Origin: an uncultured Eubacteriales bacterium
Lineage (GTDB): Bacteria; Bacillota; Clostridia; Oscillospirales; Oscillospiraceae
Length of the DNA stretch: 64,000 bases
Assembly (NCBI GenBank): GCA_900317905.1
Contig: ONIN01000002.1
Location: 1 to 64,000 of the forward strand
Direction: 5' to 3'
The position numbers were made by a program, and so were the translations under genes. Below the pieces are notes generated by a model that saw only the letters and a list, made by a program, of their open reading frames with translations, searched no databases and was not told the origin of the DNA. Shown here in pieces: positions 8,208 through 16,398 of this stretch. Position 1 is the stretch's first letter, and every line of letters begins with the position of its first letter.

Positions 8208-9044
8208 TTATTCTGCCGAGACCAGTTCGATCTGGAAGTTCAGCTCCTGGCCGGCCAACTCGTGGTTGGCGTCGAAGGTGATGGTGGTGTCGTCCTTGGC
8301 GACCACCTTCACGCGGAAGGGCTGGCCGTACTGGTTCTGCAGGAAAGCCTGCTGACCCACCACAGCGTTCTCGGCGCCGGGGAGTCGGGCCAGCTCCACC
8401 GTGAAGACTGCCTGGGGATCCAGTTCGCCATAGGCCTCGGAGGGCATCAGGTGCACATTCACGATCTGACCCACTTCCATGTCGGCAACGGCGGCGTCAA
8501 AGCCCTGGATCATCTGGCCCGCGCCGCAGACGAACTCCAGCGGCTCCCCACGGTCGTAGGAGGAGTCGAACTGACTGCCGTCGTTGAGCGTTCCGCGGTA
8601 GTGGACGCGGCACTTCTTGCCCACGTTCTTGCCCTGTGGCGCATCGTGGCAGCCGCCGCAGTCGTGATCGTGGTCGCCGCAGTCGTGGTCACCGCAATCA
8701 TGGTCGCCGCCATGGTGGTGGTCACAGTTGGCGCCGGTGTTGACCAGCTCGCCTCTAAGATAGGCCGCCACCGCTTCGTCCACGTCGCCGGAGGCTCCGG
8801 CGCACAGCTCGATGCCCCGCTCGTCAAGCGCTCTCTGGGCGCCGCCGCCGATGCCGCCGCAGATCAGCACATCGATGCCCTTGTCGTTCAGGAGACCGGC
8901 CAGGGCGCCGTGTCCGCTGCCGTTGGAGCCGACGAGCTCGGAGGAGATGACCTTTCCGTCCTCCACCTCATAGACCTTGAATACCTCGGTGTGACCGAAG
9001 TGCTGGAAGACCTGTCCGTCTTCGTAAGTAACTGCAATTCTCAT
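8208..9044 (-). CDS. NifX/NafY-like domain fused through a His/Cys-rich linker to a SlyD-like FKBP
   Basis: A 278-aa composite protein. Residues 1-102 form a dinitrogenase iron-molybdenum cofactor-type domain (NifX/NifB C-terminal family) with ICGGIGGGAQRAL and GHGALAG. Residues 107-133 are a linker almost only of His, Asp, Gly and Cys (DHHHGGDHDC, GDHDHDCGGCHD), a likely metal-binding stretch. Residues 140-278 are an FKBP-type prolyl isomerase with GSQFDSSYDRG and MIQGFDAAVADMEVG, including the inserted flap domain and ANHELAGQEL end of SlyD proteins. SlyD has its own His-rich metal-binding tail, so the fusion suggests metal handling or metalloprotein maturation; this is inference. AAAGGAG lies 7 nt before ATG. 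No nitrogenase genes are present. Confidence 0.85.
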   Translation of the reverse strand: MRIAVTYEDGQVFQHFGHTEVFKVYEVEDGKVISSELVGSNGSGHGALAGLLNDKGIDVLICGGIGGGAQRALDERGIELCAGASGDVDEAVAAYLRGELVNTGANCDHHHGGDHDCGDHDCGDHDHDCGGCHDAPQGKNVGKKCRVHYRGTLNDGSQFDSSYDRGEPLEFVCGAGQMIQGFDAAVADMEVGQIVNVHLMPSEAYGELDPQAVFTVELARLPGAENAVVGQQAFLQNQYGQPFRVKVVAKDDTTITFDANHELAGQELNFQIELVSAE

Positions 9045-9085
9045 TTTTATTCTCCTTTATCATGCACCTTTTGGGTGTTTTTTGC

Positions 9086-9826
9086 TTATTTCAGCACAGG
9101 GTTTACGTATCTGCCGCGCTTGGCGGTCTTGCTGCCGTACTGGATGGCCCCCGCGGGACAGCGGTTGATGCAGCCGCAGCATTTCAGACATTTTTGCTTT
9201 GCCCAGACCGGCCTGCCGTTCTCCATCCGTATCGCCTCTGCCGGACAGATGGAGGCGCACTTGCCGCAGCCGATGCACTTGGAATCCGCATGGAATCTCT
9301 TCGTGCTCATGCCCAGGTGGTAGGCAGTGAGTCCCGCCTTCGCCGCCGCAACGCTGCCGGTGATCCGATTGGGAAGCCGCCGCTCGATGGACTCGCGGAT
9401 GGACTTCAGATCCTCGGTGGCCTTCTGAAGCTGCTCGGCCATTTTCTCCGGGGTGTCGATGTCATAGAAGATCAGCGCACCGTCCGGCACCACCAAGGGG
9501 TCCACGCGGTTCAGCTCCAGGCCCCGTTTTTTCAGCTCCGCTTTCAGAAATCCGCCCGCCGGGCCGATGCTGGCGCCGCAGGGGATGACGGCATAGACAT
9601 AGCTTGCGCCCTCCACCTTCAGCTTGCGGATCAGCTCCAGCACCGGGTCGCTGACCGTGTAGAAATATACCGGGAACACGAAGCCCAGCGCCTCGCCGGC
9701 CTGCAGCGTGTAGTGAAAGCTTCCCGCCCGCAGGGCGTCGATCATGGAGACGATCTGCTCCCCCTCTGCCGCCAGCTGCTGCGCGGCATATAGTGAGTTT
9801 CCGGTTCCGGTGAAATAAAAAATCAT
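9086..9826 (-). CDS. EFR1-type flavodoxin-ferredoxin protein
   Basis: A 246-aa electron carrier. The N terminus YFTGTGNSLYAAQQLA (about 4-19) is a flavodoxin FMN-phosphate loop, and residues 184-224 hold two [4Fe-4S] motifs, CIGCGKCASICP and CLKCCGCINRCP. This arrangement is that of the EFR1 family common in anaerobic Clostridia; the physiological partners are not established. Start chosen at 9826, where AGAGGGA precedes the ATG; longer in-frame extensions have no RBS. It is the first gene of the run ending in pyk and has an extended -10 promoter. Confidence 0.9.
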   Translation of the reverse strand: MIFYFTGTGNSLYAAQQLAAEGEQIVSMIDALRAGSFHYTLQAGEALGFVFPVYFYTVSDPVLELIRKLKVEGASYVYAVIPCGASIGPAGGFLKAELKKRGLELNRVDPLVVPDGALIFYDIDTPEKMAEQLQKATEDLKSIRESIERRLPNRITGSVAAAKAGLTAYHLGMSTKRFHADSKCIGCGKCASICPAEAIRMENGRPVWAKQKCLKCCGCINRCPAGAIQYGSKTAKRGRYVNPVLK

Positions 9827-9871
9827 AGCTGATCCCTCTCGTTCTGCGGATTCCGATGCAATCGTTTCGTT

Positions 9872-9880
9872 ATTATAACA
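9872..9880 (-). promoter_or_regulatory. Extended -10 promoter for the EFR1 run
   Basis: Minus strand TGTTATAAT, a perfect -10 with the TG extension; the -35 is poor. About 45 nt of leader follows before the EFR1 start. Confidence 0.5.
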
Positions 9881-10025
9881 CATATTCAGGCAGAAAGATA
9901 GAGGGACAAAAGCCGATTCATCCGCCACCCATAAAGCAGTCCGGCCATCACCCGCGCCGCGCCCCAGTCAAAGCGGAAATCGCCCAAGATCACCGGGAGC
10001 GGACATTCTCGGGCCCTTCCCGCCG

Positions 10026-10066
10026 AAAAAACACCGCCGCAGAAGCCGATCCGCAGCGGTGTTTTG
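10026..10066 (-). terminator. Terminator of the APC permease gene
   Basis: Stem AAAACACCGCTGC / GCGGCGGTGTTTT with one mismatch on the minus strand, followed by TTT, starting 17 nt after the stop codon. Confidence 0.8.
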
Positions 10067-10082
10067 GGTATGGAGCCATGTT

Positions 10083-11435
10083 TCAGACGGCGTGAATGTC
10101 GTCCTTGTGCTTTCCGTAGTAGAAGAACGCGATCAGCAGGATCGAGCCGCAGATCAGCAGATACCAGATGAACAGCGGATTCTGCAGGCCGCCGAGGATG
10201 GCAATGGCCGAACCGAGCACGGCAAGTACGGGAACGATGAGGCCCATGAAGGGGCTCTTGATCTCTTTCCTTGTCCAAAGCTTGAACACCACATAATACA
10301 GCGGCAGATACAGCAGGTAGCTGGACATGATGGCGATTTCGGACACGTCGGAGCCGCCCAGGATGCCGGTGGTCTGGCAAAGATAATGGATCACCATCCA
10401 CGCCAGGGAGAGCACCATGCCCAGCAGGCAGGAATAGACCGGCATCTCCGCCTTGTTGATGACGGAAAGCTTTTGGGCTGCCGGGAACATGTTTCTGAGC
10501 GAAAGCGCATAGGGGGTGCGGCAGATGCCCATGGTCTCCCCGTTCACCGTGCCCATGACGGAGACGATGACGAAGACGAAGAACACGCGGCCGCCCAGGG
10601 GCCCCAGGATCTTTTCCATAGCCGCAGCCACGTGGGCAGAGCCCATCTCCATGACCTTCTCCGGGCCGAGGATACTGGAAATGCCCCAAAAGTAGCAGAT
10701 ATAGACGATGGTGATGACGATGGGCGTGAGGGAGAGGGCCAGCGGCATATTGCGCTTGGGGTTTTTGATGTCCGACTGCACGAAGGTGGCCACGTGCCAG
10801 CCGTCGTAAGCGAAGCACAGGGGGCCGACCGCAGCCAGCAGACCGGTGGCGCTGTTTGCGGCAATGGGTCTCGCCTTCATCGCGGTGATGGGATCGCCCA
10901 GCACCAGACCGAAAATCGCCACCAGCAGCAGCGGAACCAGCTTGATGAAGGTGGAGGCGTTCTGGAAATAGCCGCCGCCCTTCCGGGACAGGGCGTTGAA
11001 CCCGAAGCAGATCAGGATCCAGGCAGTGCCGATCAGACACTGGAGCAGCAGGGATCCGTCGATGTTGAACAGGGTGCAGAAGTATACACCAACGATCCAC
11101 GACAGCACCGCGATGATCGCGGGATAGTGGATAAACACCTCGAACCAGCCATAGGCGCAGGCCATGCGTGGGCTGATGAACTCCTCATAATAGGTCATGA
11201 TGCCGCCGGGCTTGTCCGTACGGGCAGCCACCTGGCCGATGGCAAGGCTTCCGAAGATGATGGCAAGGGCCGCCAGAGCGAACATCAGGATGCCCAGAGG
11301 GACACTGCCGTTGGTAGCGGTCAGGACACTGGAGGCTTTGAAAAAGATACCGCTGCCGATTACCGTGCCGGTAATCAGAGTGATGGCAGTCAGCAGACCG
11401 TAGCGCTGCTTCTGCTCGGGCTGTTGGTTGTTCAT
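10083..11435 (-). CDS. APC-family amino acid permease
   Basis: A 450-aa transporter of the amino acid-polyamine-organocation superfamily with about twelve membrane helices. The first helix has the unwound substrate-binding motif TGTVIGSGIFF (about 22-32), and KPGGIMTYYEEFISP matches the conserved loop near helix 3. It resembles LAT/serine-threonine exchanger-like members, but the substrate cannot be read from sequence. It is a single-gene unit, AGGAAG lies about 11 nt before the ATG. Just upstream on the opposite strand are an orphan terminator and the left end of an IS110-type element. Confidence 0.88.
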   Translation of the reverse strand: MNNQQPEQKQRYGLLTAITLITGTVIGSGIFFKASSVLTATNGSVPLGILMFALAALAIIFGSLAIGQVAARTDKPGGIMTYYEEFISPRMACAYGWFEVFIHYPAIIAVLSWIVGVYFCTLFNIDGSLLLQCLIGTAWILICFGFNALSRKGGGYFQNASTFIKLVPLLLVAIFGLVLGDPITAMKARPIAANSATGLLAAVGPLCFAYDGWHVATFVQSDIKNPKRNMPLALSLTPIVITIVYICYFWGISSILGPEKVMEMGSAHVAAAMEKILGPLGGRVFFVFVIVSVMGTVNGETMGICRTPYALSLRNMFPAAQKLSVINKAEMPVYSCLLGMVLSLAWMVIHYLCQTTGILGGSDVSEIAIMSSYLLYLPLYYVVFKLWTRKEIKSPFMGLIVPVLAVLGSAIAILGGLQNPLFIWYLLICGSILLIAFFYYGKHKDDIHAV

Positions 11436-11472
11436 GACGATTCACACTTCCTATTACAATAAATTTGGTTGG

Positions 11473-11500
11473 AAGCCCGGCAAGCCAGCCGGGCTTTTTT
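11473..11500 (+). terminator. Orphan plus-strand terminator next to the insertion element
   Basis: A perfect 9-bp stem AAGCCCGGC / GCCGGGCTT followed by TTTTTT. No plus-strand gene precedes it; it may be left over from a lost gene or act on an unannotated transcript. Confidence 0.65.
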
Positions 11501-11514
11501 CCATCTCATGCCTA

Positions 11515-11700
11515 AGCTACAATAAGAGGAGCAACTGGCTGGCCGACACCTCCTTGGGCTTTCATGTCCGACACAAAGACTGTCAGCCATCCTCTTGTTG
11601 CAGCGTTCGGTTTAAGCAGGTTGAGCCTTCGTGTTCGTGTCACCCAATAGATTGAATCGGCAATGAGAAAAGATGGATTCCGGTTGCACAATTCTGTATT
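11515..11700 (+). ncRNA. Candidate bridge RNA of the IS110-family element
   Basis: IS110 elements of the IS621 type encode a bridge RNA in the left non-coding end, upstream of the recombinase. This segment folds into a clear hairpin: AAGAGGA (11524-11530) and TGGCTGGC (11536-11543) pair with GTCAGCCATCCTCTT (11582-11596), leaving a 5-nt bulge and a large internal loop. Within the loop CCGACAC occurs twice (11543-11549 and 11568-11574). A second, weaker structure may follow. The position and fold are seen in the sequence; the function is inferred from the family. Confidence 0.5.
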
Positions 11701-11712
11701 GGAGGAATGACA

Positions 11713-12924
11713 ATGAACGCAGTTGGCATCGATGTCTCAAAGGGGAAGAGCATGATTGCGGTAATGCGGCCCTTTGGCGAGGTCGTTCTCTCTCCCTTCG
11801 AGGTGTCTCACACCGATAAGGATCTGACCGAACTGGCAAAGAAGCTCAAATCCTTACCGGGTGAAACCCGTGTGGTCATGGAGTATACGGGCTATTACCA
11901 CGCACCGGTCGCCGTCGCGCTCCATGAAGCCGGTATTTATGTCTCAGCAGTCAATGCAATGTTGGTACATGACTACGGAAACAACTCCTTGCGCAGAGCC
12001 AAGACCGACAAGAAAGACGCTATCAAACTAGCAAACTATGCCTTGGATCATTGGCTCTCACTTCCTCGATATCTCCCTGCCGGAGACACCAGGCTCATGT
12101 TGAAAACCTGTTACCGCCAGTATGAGCAATTCAGCAAAATGAGGACAATGCAGAAAAACAATCTCATCTCTCTGCTTGATGTCACCTTTCCTGACGCTAA
12201 CAAGCTGTTTTCCAGCCCACCCAGAGCTGACGGCAGCGAAAAATGGGTAGATTTCATCAGTCAATACTGGCATTGTGAGTGTGTTTGTGGGTTGAGCGTA
12301 AATGCCTTTACTAGGAACTATGAGAAATGGTGCCGAAAGCACGGCTACTACTTCAGCGAGGATAAAGCTCTTGACATTTATTCCTCTGCCTGTGGACACA
12401 TCTGTATCATGCCGAAGTGTGACAGTACACAGCTCATGATCCAGCAGGCCATTATCCAACTTAAGGCATCCTCTGCGGCACTGGCTGCTTTGAAGAAGCA
12501 GATGCAGGACTTAGCTTCCACCTTACCCGAGTATTCTGTCGTCATGCAGATGTACGGCGTTGGGCCATCTCTCGGGCCGCAGCTCATGGCAGAGATCGGT
12601 GACGTGCGTCGCTTTCATTCCAAGTCCGCGCTTGTGGCTTTCGCAGGCATTGACGCTCCTCCGTACCAGTCCGGCCAGATGGACGTCCATAGCCGCAGCA
12701 TCTCCAAGCGCGGTTCTGCCAAACTCCGCAGAACTCTCTTCCTAGTCATGTCTTCGATTCTTCAGAATTCACCTCTTGACGAGCCAATCTACCAGTACAT
12801 GTATAAGAAACGGGCCGAGGGAAAGCCTTACAAGGTTTATATGATGGCCTCTGCCAACAAGTTCCTTCGCCGTTACTATGCAATTGTCAAGGCTCATTTA
12901 GACGAGATGGACTATAATATCTAA
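11713..12924 (+). CDS. IS110-family transposase (RuvC-like/serine recombinase)
   Basis: A 403-aa RNA-guided recombinase. The N-terminal DEDD RuvC-like domain shows GIDVSKGK (Asp), VMEYTGYYHAPV (Glu) and RRAKTDKKDA (Asp pair). The C-terminal Transposase_20 domain shows YGVGPSLGPQLMAEIGDVRRF, AFAGIDAPPYQSGQ and ISKRGSAKLRR with the catalytic serine region. Start chosen at the second ATG, 7 nt after GGAGG; the first ATG at 11707 lies directly against that box. The gene appears intact, with A/T-richer codons than the host genes around it, a sign of recent arrival. Confidence 0.93.
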   Translation: MNAVGIDVSKGKSMIAVMRPFGEVVLSPFEVSHTDKDLTELAKKLKSLPGETRVVMEYTGYYHAPVAVALHEAGIYVSAVNAMLVHDYGNNSLRRAKTDKKDAIKLANYALDHWLSLPRYLPAGDTRLMLKTCYRQYEQFSKMRTMQKNNLISLLDVTFPDANKLFSSPPRADGSEKWVDFISQYWHCECVCGLSVNAFTRNYEKWCRKHGYYFSEDKALDIYSSACGHICIMPKCDSTQLMIQQAIIQLKASSAALAALKKQMQDLASTLPEYSVVMQMYGVGPSLGPQLMAEIGDVRRFHSKSALVAFAGIDAPPYQSGQMDVHSRSISKRGSAKLRRTLFLVMSSILQNSPLDEPIYQYMYKKRAEGKPYKVYMMASANKFLRRYYAIVKAHLDEMDYNI

Positions 12925-13170
12925 CGCTCTGCTTCAACATAAGGCTGGCCGTCGCTTCAAAATGTAGGCGCTCAACGGTCTGAGTCGGCGTACCCTTTTG
13001 GCCTCCTCAAAAATCGAATTTTAGGGCTTGACTTTTGTTAGCAGGTCTTTGTGAATTTTTTGTTTTTCGCCGTCCCCCATCATAACAACACAGGCCCATT
13101 CTGTAAAGCGCATTTTCTGCATGGAGAACATGAAAAAACTTGATGACCATTTATCTCCATTTTAAACGAC

Positions 13171-13205
13171 TGACCGCATGTGCCGGAAAATGACACATGC
13201 GGTCA
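13171..13205. terminator. Hairpin after tex
   Basis: A 12-bp perfect stem TGACCGCATGTG / CACATGCGGTCA with an 11-nt loop, about 50 nt after the tex stop. The T run on the minus strand is weak (CGTTT a few bases later), so it is a probable but imperfect terminator. Confidence 0.5.
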
Positions 13206-13256
13206 AAAACGATTGGATGCCGGGACAAAAACCCGCACCCTCTATGAAGCGCCGCG

Positions 13257-15422
13257 TCAGGCCTTTGCCTGTCGGATGGAGAGGCTGATACGCTTTTTCT
13301 TCTCGTCCACGCCCAGTACCACGACCTCCACCACATCGCCCACGCTGAGCACCTCCGAGGGATGGCGCAGGAAGCGGTCGGCGATCTCGGAAATGTGCAC
13401 CAGACCGTCCTGATGGACGCCGATGTCCACGAAGGCGCCGAAGTCGATGACGTTGCGCACCGTGCCGGTGAGGCGCATGCCGGGCTTTAAGTCCGATGCC
13501 TGCATCACGTCCGTGCGCAGGATGGGCTTCGGCAAGCTGTCGCGGACGTCGTGGCCGGGCTTTTTCAGCTCCTTGACCACGTCCTGCAGGGTGGGCAGAC
13601 CCACGCCCAGCTCCTGGGCCATACGCTGTTCGCCGTAGGCGGTGACCTTCTGATCCAGCTCCGTCAGATTGCCGGCCTGCACATCCGCCATGGTATACCC
13701 CACGCAGCGGAGCAGACCTTCTGCTGCTGCATAGGACTCGGGATGGACAGCGGTATTGTCCAGCACATTTTTACTCTCCGGCACCCGGAGGAAGCCCGCG
13801 CACTGCTCGTAGGCCTTGGGGCCCAGCTTCGGAACCTTCAGGATCTGTTTTCTGGCGGTGAAGGCGCCGTTTTCCTCCCGGTAGGTGACGATGTTCTTCG
13901 CCGTGGCCGCCGTGAGGCCTGCCACCCTTCGCAGGAGCGAGGGTGAGGCGGTGTTCACGTCCACACCCACCGCGTTGACGCAGTCCTCCACCACCGCGTC
14001 CAAGGCCTGCTCCAGACGCTTGGGCGGCATATCGTGCTGATACTGCCCCACGCCGATGGCCTTGGGCTCGATCTTCACCAGCTCCGCCAGCGGATCCTGG
14101 AGTCTGCGGGCAATGGAGATAGCGGAGCGCAGATTCACGTCGTACTGGGGGAATTCCTCCGCGCCCAAAGGGCTGGCGGAATAGACCGAGGCCCCCGCCT
14201 CGGAGACGATCATATAACTCAAATGCGCGCCGCGCTCGTTTTCCTGCCGGATCAGCTCGGCGGCCATCTGCTCGGTCTCACGGCTGGCGGTGCCGTTGCC
14301 GATGGCGATGTGCTCCACATGGTGCCGACGCACCAGGCCGGCCAGCAGGGTGATGGCCTCCTGCTTTTTCCGCTCGCTGAAGGTGGGATAGACCACCGCC
14401 GTGTCCAGCACCCGGCCGGTGCCGTCCACCACCGCCACCTTGCAGCCCATGCGGTAGCCGGGATCCAGGCCCATGGTGACCTTGCCCTTCACCGGCGGCT
14501 GCATCAATAGCGGCCGCAGATTCAGCGCGAACTGCCCGATGGCGCCCTCGGCGGCATTGTCCGTGAGCTCCGAGCGGATCTCCCGCTCCAGAGACGGGAA
14601 CAGCAGCCGGTCGTAGGCGTCCTCGGCAGCGGCGCGGATGAACTGCATGGCTCTGGTGCCGGGCTGCACCACCGCACGCCAGACCGTCTGCAGCGCCCGG
14701 TCGTGATCCAGCAGGACGCTGACCCGCAGGAGCTTTTCCTTCTCGCCGCGGTTGATGGCGAGGATCTGGTGTCCCTGGAGTCTGGAAAGGCGCTGGGTGA
14801 AATCATAATACAGCCGATAGACGCTGTCCTCCTCGGTGGCGGCCTCGCTGCGAAGCTCGCCCTCCCGGTTCAGCTGCTCCCGCAGCCGCTTGCGCAGAGC
14901 AGCGTCATCGCTGATGATCTCGGCGATGATGTCGCTGGCGCCGGCGAGAGCGTCCTCCACGGTCTCCACGCCCTTTTCCGGGTCGATGTAGTCCTTCGCC
15001 GCCTCCGCGGGGTCGGGGCAGTTCCGCTCCTGCTGAAACAGCAGCATAGCCAGCGGCTCCAGCCCTCTTTCCTTCGCCACGGTGGCGCGGGTGCGGCGCT
15101 TCTGCTTATAGGGGCGGTAGAGATCCTCCAGCTCTGCCAGAGTGGCGGCTTTGTCCAAAGCCTGTTGGAGCTCCGGGGTCAGCTTTCCCTGCTCCTCAAT
15201 GGCAGAGCAGATGGTCTCCCGCCGCTCCTGCAGGGAGCGCAGATACTGGAGTCGCGTCTCCAGGGTGCGCAGCAGGGTGTCGTCCATGGCGCCGTGCTGC
15301 TCCTTGCGGTAACGGGCGATAAAGGGGATCGTGTTGCCCTCGTCCAGCAGGCGGATGACGTTTTCGATTTCCTCCGGCTTGCGGCCAAGCTCGGAGGCCA
15401 GGATTTGAATGATGTCGTTCAT
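13257..15422 (-). CDS. tex: Tex-family S1 RNA-binding protein
   Basis: A 721-aa transcription-associated nucleic-acid-binding protein. Domains in order: helical Tex N-terminal region (LDEGNTIPFIARYRKE near the start), YqgF/RuvC-like domain with MGLDPGYRMGCKVAVVDG (about 325-345), helix-hairpin-helix region VNTASPSLLRRVAGLT, and a C-terminal S1 domain GMRLTGTVRNVIDFGAFVD to KRISLSIRQ. The ATG at 15422 is preceded by AAAGGAG; a longer in-frame start lacks an RBS. It is the last gene of a SIMPL - small membrane protein - tex operon. The exact role in the cell is not settled for the family. Confidence 0.95.
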   Translation of the reverse strand: MNDIIQILASELGRKPEEIENVIRLLDEGNTIPFIARYRKEQHGAMDDTLLRTLETRLQYLRSLQERRETICSAIEEQGKLTPELQQALDKAATLAELEDLYRPYKQKRRTRATVAKERGLEPLAMLLFQQERNCPDPAEAAKDYIDPEKGVETVEDALAGASDIIAEIISDDAALRKRLREQLNREGELRSEAATEEDSVYRLYYDFTQRLSRLQGHQILAINRGEKEKLLRVSVLLDHDRALQTVWRAVVQPGTRAMQFIRAAAEDAYDRLLFPSLEREIRSELTDNAAEGAIGQFALNLRPLLMQPPVKGKVTMGLDPGYRMGCKVAVVDGTGRVLDTAVVYPTFSERKKQEAITLLAGLVRRHHVEHIAIGNGTASRETEQMAAELIRQENERGAHLSYMIVSEAGASVYSASPLGAEEFPQYDVNLRSAISIARRLQDPLAELVKIEPKAIGVGQYQHDMPPKRLEQALDAVVEDCVNAVGVDVNTASPSLLRRVAGLTAATAKNIVTYREENGAFTARKQILKVPKLGPKAYEQCAGFLRVPESKNVLDNTAVHPESYAAAEGLLRCVGYTMADVQAGNLTELDQKVTAYGEQRMAQELGVGLPTLQDVVKELKKPGHDVRDSLPKPILRTDVMQASDLKPGMRLTGTVRNVIDFGAFVDIGVHQDGLVHISEIADRFLRHPSEVLSVGDVVEVVVLGVDEKKKRISLSIRQAKA

Positions 15423-15444
15423 GGGTTCTCCTTTGCGAAATTGG

Positions 15445-15609
15445 TTATGCATTCCTGTCAGCAGAAGCTGCGTTTTCGGTCGGGCGCTCGGTCGTTTCCG
15501 GGGTCTGCCGTACGTCCGGCGTGGCGATCACGGCGGTGTACAGCGCCACCGCGAGACCCACCGCACCGCTGGCAATGCCGAACAGGATCTCAAAGCTTCT
15601 TCGATTCAT
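15445..15609 (-). CDS. Small single-span membrane protein (54 aa)
   Basis: A short reading frame between the SIMPL-protein gene and tex. AAAGGAA lies 7 nt before its ATG. The product starts MNRRSFEILFGIASGAVG, has one hydrophobic span (about residues 7-30) and a polar, Thr/Glu/Pro-rich tail. I do not recognise a family. Position in the operon (28 nt after the preceding stop, 22 nt before the tex start) and the RBS support that it is real; alternatively it could be a chance frame. Confidence 0.55.
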   Translation of the reverse strand: MNRRSFEILFGIASGAVGLAVALYTAVIATPDVRQTPETTERPTENAASADRNA

Positions 15610-15637
15610 AAGCGGTTCCTTTCCCGTCTCTGCCGGT

Positions 15638-16279
15638 TTATCCGATCTCCCAGACGATCGTCACGGTGTCTGATACGTCAATGTCTTCCGGCACAATGTC
15701 CAACTCAAAGTTTGCCTTGGCCGTCGGACGCGCCAGCGCGTCCATCGTGGGGACCGCAAACCGCTGCTCGCCCCGGGAATAGTCGATGCTCTGGAGCGTC
15801 TTCAGCGTCACGCCCGCTGCCTCCGCCAGTGCTCTTGCCTTCGTGCCTGCGTCCGCCACTGCCGCAGCCAGCAGCGCGGTTTTCGCGCGTTCCGGGTCTC
15901 TGACTGTGTAGGCGATCTGGAGCTCGGCATTTGCCGGGCACTCCGCCAGTGCCCCGAGGATCCTGCCCAGCAGCTGATTGTCCGCGTCGAAATCCACCAC
16001 AAGCACATGCAGATAACGATAGCCGAGAAAGCGCTGTTTCCACCTGCCGTTTTCCTCATAGCCCTCATACTCGGTGGTGATGTGAAAGGTCTGCGTTTTC
16101 AGCTCCCCGGGGGCGATGCCCACCGGTTCAAGGGCGGCTCCCAGCGCCTTCGTCCCGTCGGCGGAGGCGCTGAGGGCGGCATCGTATTCCGGCTCAACGC
16201 CGCTCAGCGTCAGCGTCAGCCGCGTTGTGTCCGGCCGGAGCTTCATCCGGCCGCTTCCGGTCACTTGAATGGTTCTCAT
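15638..16279 (-). CDS. SIMPL-domain (DUF541) protein
   Basis: A 213-aa protein of the SIMPL/YggE family: VTGSGRMKLRPDTTRLTLTLSGVEPEYDAAL at the N terminus and FELDIVPEDIDVSDTVTIVWEIG at the C terminus are the repeat halves that build the family's double-barrel fold. Unlike E. coli YggE it shows no signal peptide from the chosen start (ATG 16279, GGGAGGG upstream), so a cytoplasmic location is likely. Family members are linked to oxidative stress protection and oligomerise, but no enzyme activity is known. First gene of the operon leading to tex. Confidence 0.85.
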   Translation of the reverse strand: MRTIQVTGSGRMKLRPDTTRLTLTLSGVEPEYDAALSASADGTKALGAALEPVGIAPGELKTQTFHITTEYEGYEENGRWKQRFLGYRYLHVLVVDFDADNQLLGRILGALAECPANAELQIAYTVRDPERAKTALLAAAVADAGTKARALAEAAGVTLKTLQSIDYSRGEQRFAVPTMDALARPTAKANFELDIVPEDIDVSDTVTIVWEIG

Positions 16280-16325
16280 AAGACCTGCCCTCCCGTTTCT
16301 TCTGTGTTCCGATCCGGTCACTGCT

Positions 16326-16354
16326 ATTATAACAGAATCCGCGGGAAAAGTCAT
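16326..16354 (-). promoter_or_regulatory. Promoter of the SIMPL-tex operon
   Basis: Minus strand ATGACT, 17 nt, TATAAT with a TG-extended -10 (TGTTATAAT). Confidence 0.6.
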
Positions 16355-16364
16355 TCTATAGAAC

Positions 16365-16395
16365 AAACCCTCAGAATCAAAGATTCTGAGGGTTT
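16365..16395 (-). terminator. Terminator of the 2-hydroxyacyl-CoA dehydratase-like operon
   Basis: A perfect 14-bp stem AAACCCTCAGAATC / GATTCTGAGGGTTT with a 3-nt loop, 4 nt after the last gene of the operon; the T run is short. Confidence 0.7.
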
Positions 16396-16398
16396 CCT

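Larger units (their letters stand above)
11505..13045 (+). mobile_element. IS110-family insertion sequence (ends approximate)
   Basis: A transposase gene flanked by about 200 nt of non-coding DNA on the left and about 120 nt on the right, distinctly less GC-rich than its neighbours. No terminal inverted repeats or target duplication are visible, as expected for IS110. The segments GGCTGGCCGACAC near 11538 and GGCTGGCCGTCGC near 12946 resemble each other in the two non-coding ends. The exact ends cannot be set without an empty-site comparison. It sits between the APC permease and tex genes and breaks no visible reading frame. Bases 12925-13256 contain only the right end and a hairpin; no gene was found. 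Confidence 0.75.

Noticed and set aside
8640..8745. Short repeats (GATCGTGGTCGCCGCAGTC-like) as a repeat element
   Set aside because: They are the coding repeats of the His/Asp/Cys linker in the NifX/FKBP fusion, not a separate DNA element.
6648..9323. An 891-codon open frame on the plus strand
   Set aside because: It runs opposite to pyk and the NifX/FKBP gene, which have clear families and RBSs. Its sequence is the Ala/Gly/His-rich type that arises as the mirror of GC-rich genes; no RBS and no family.
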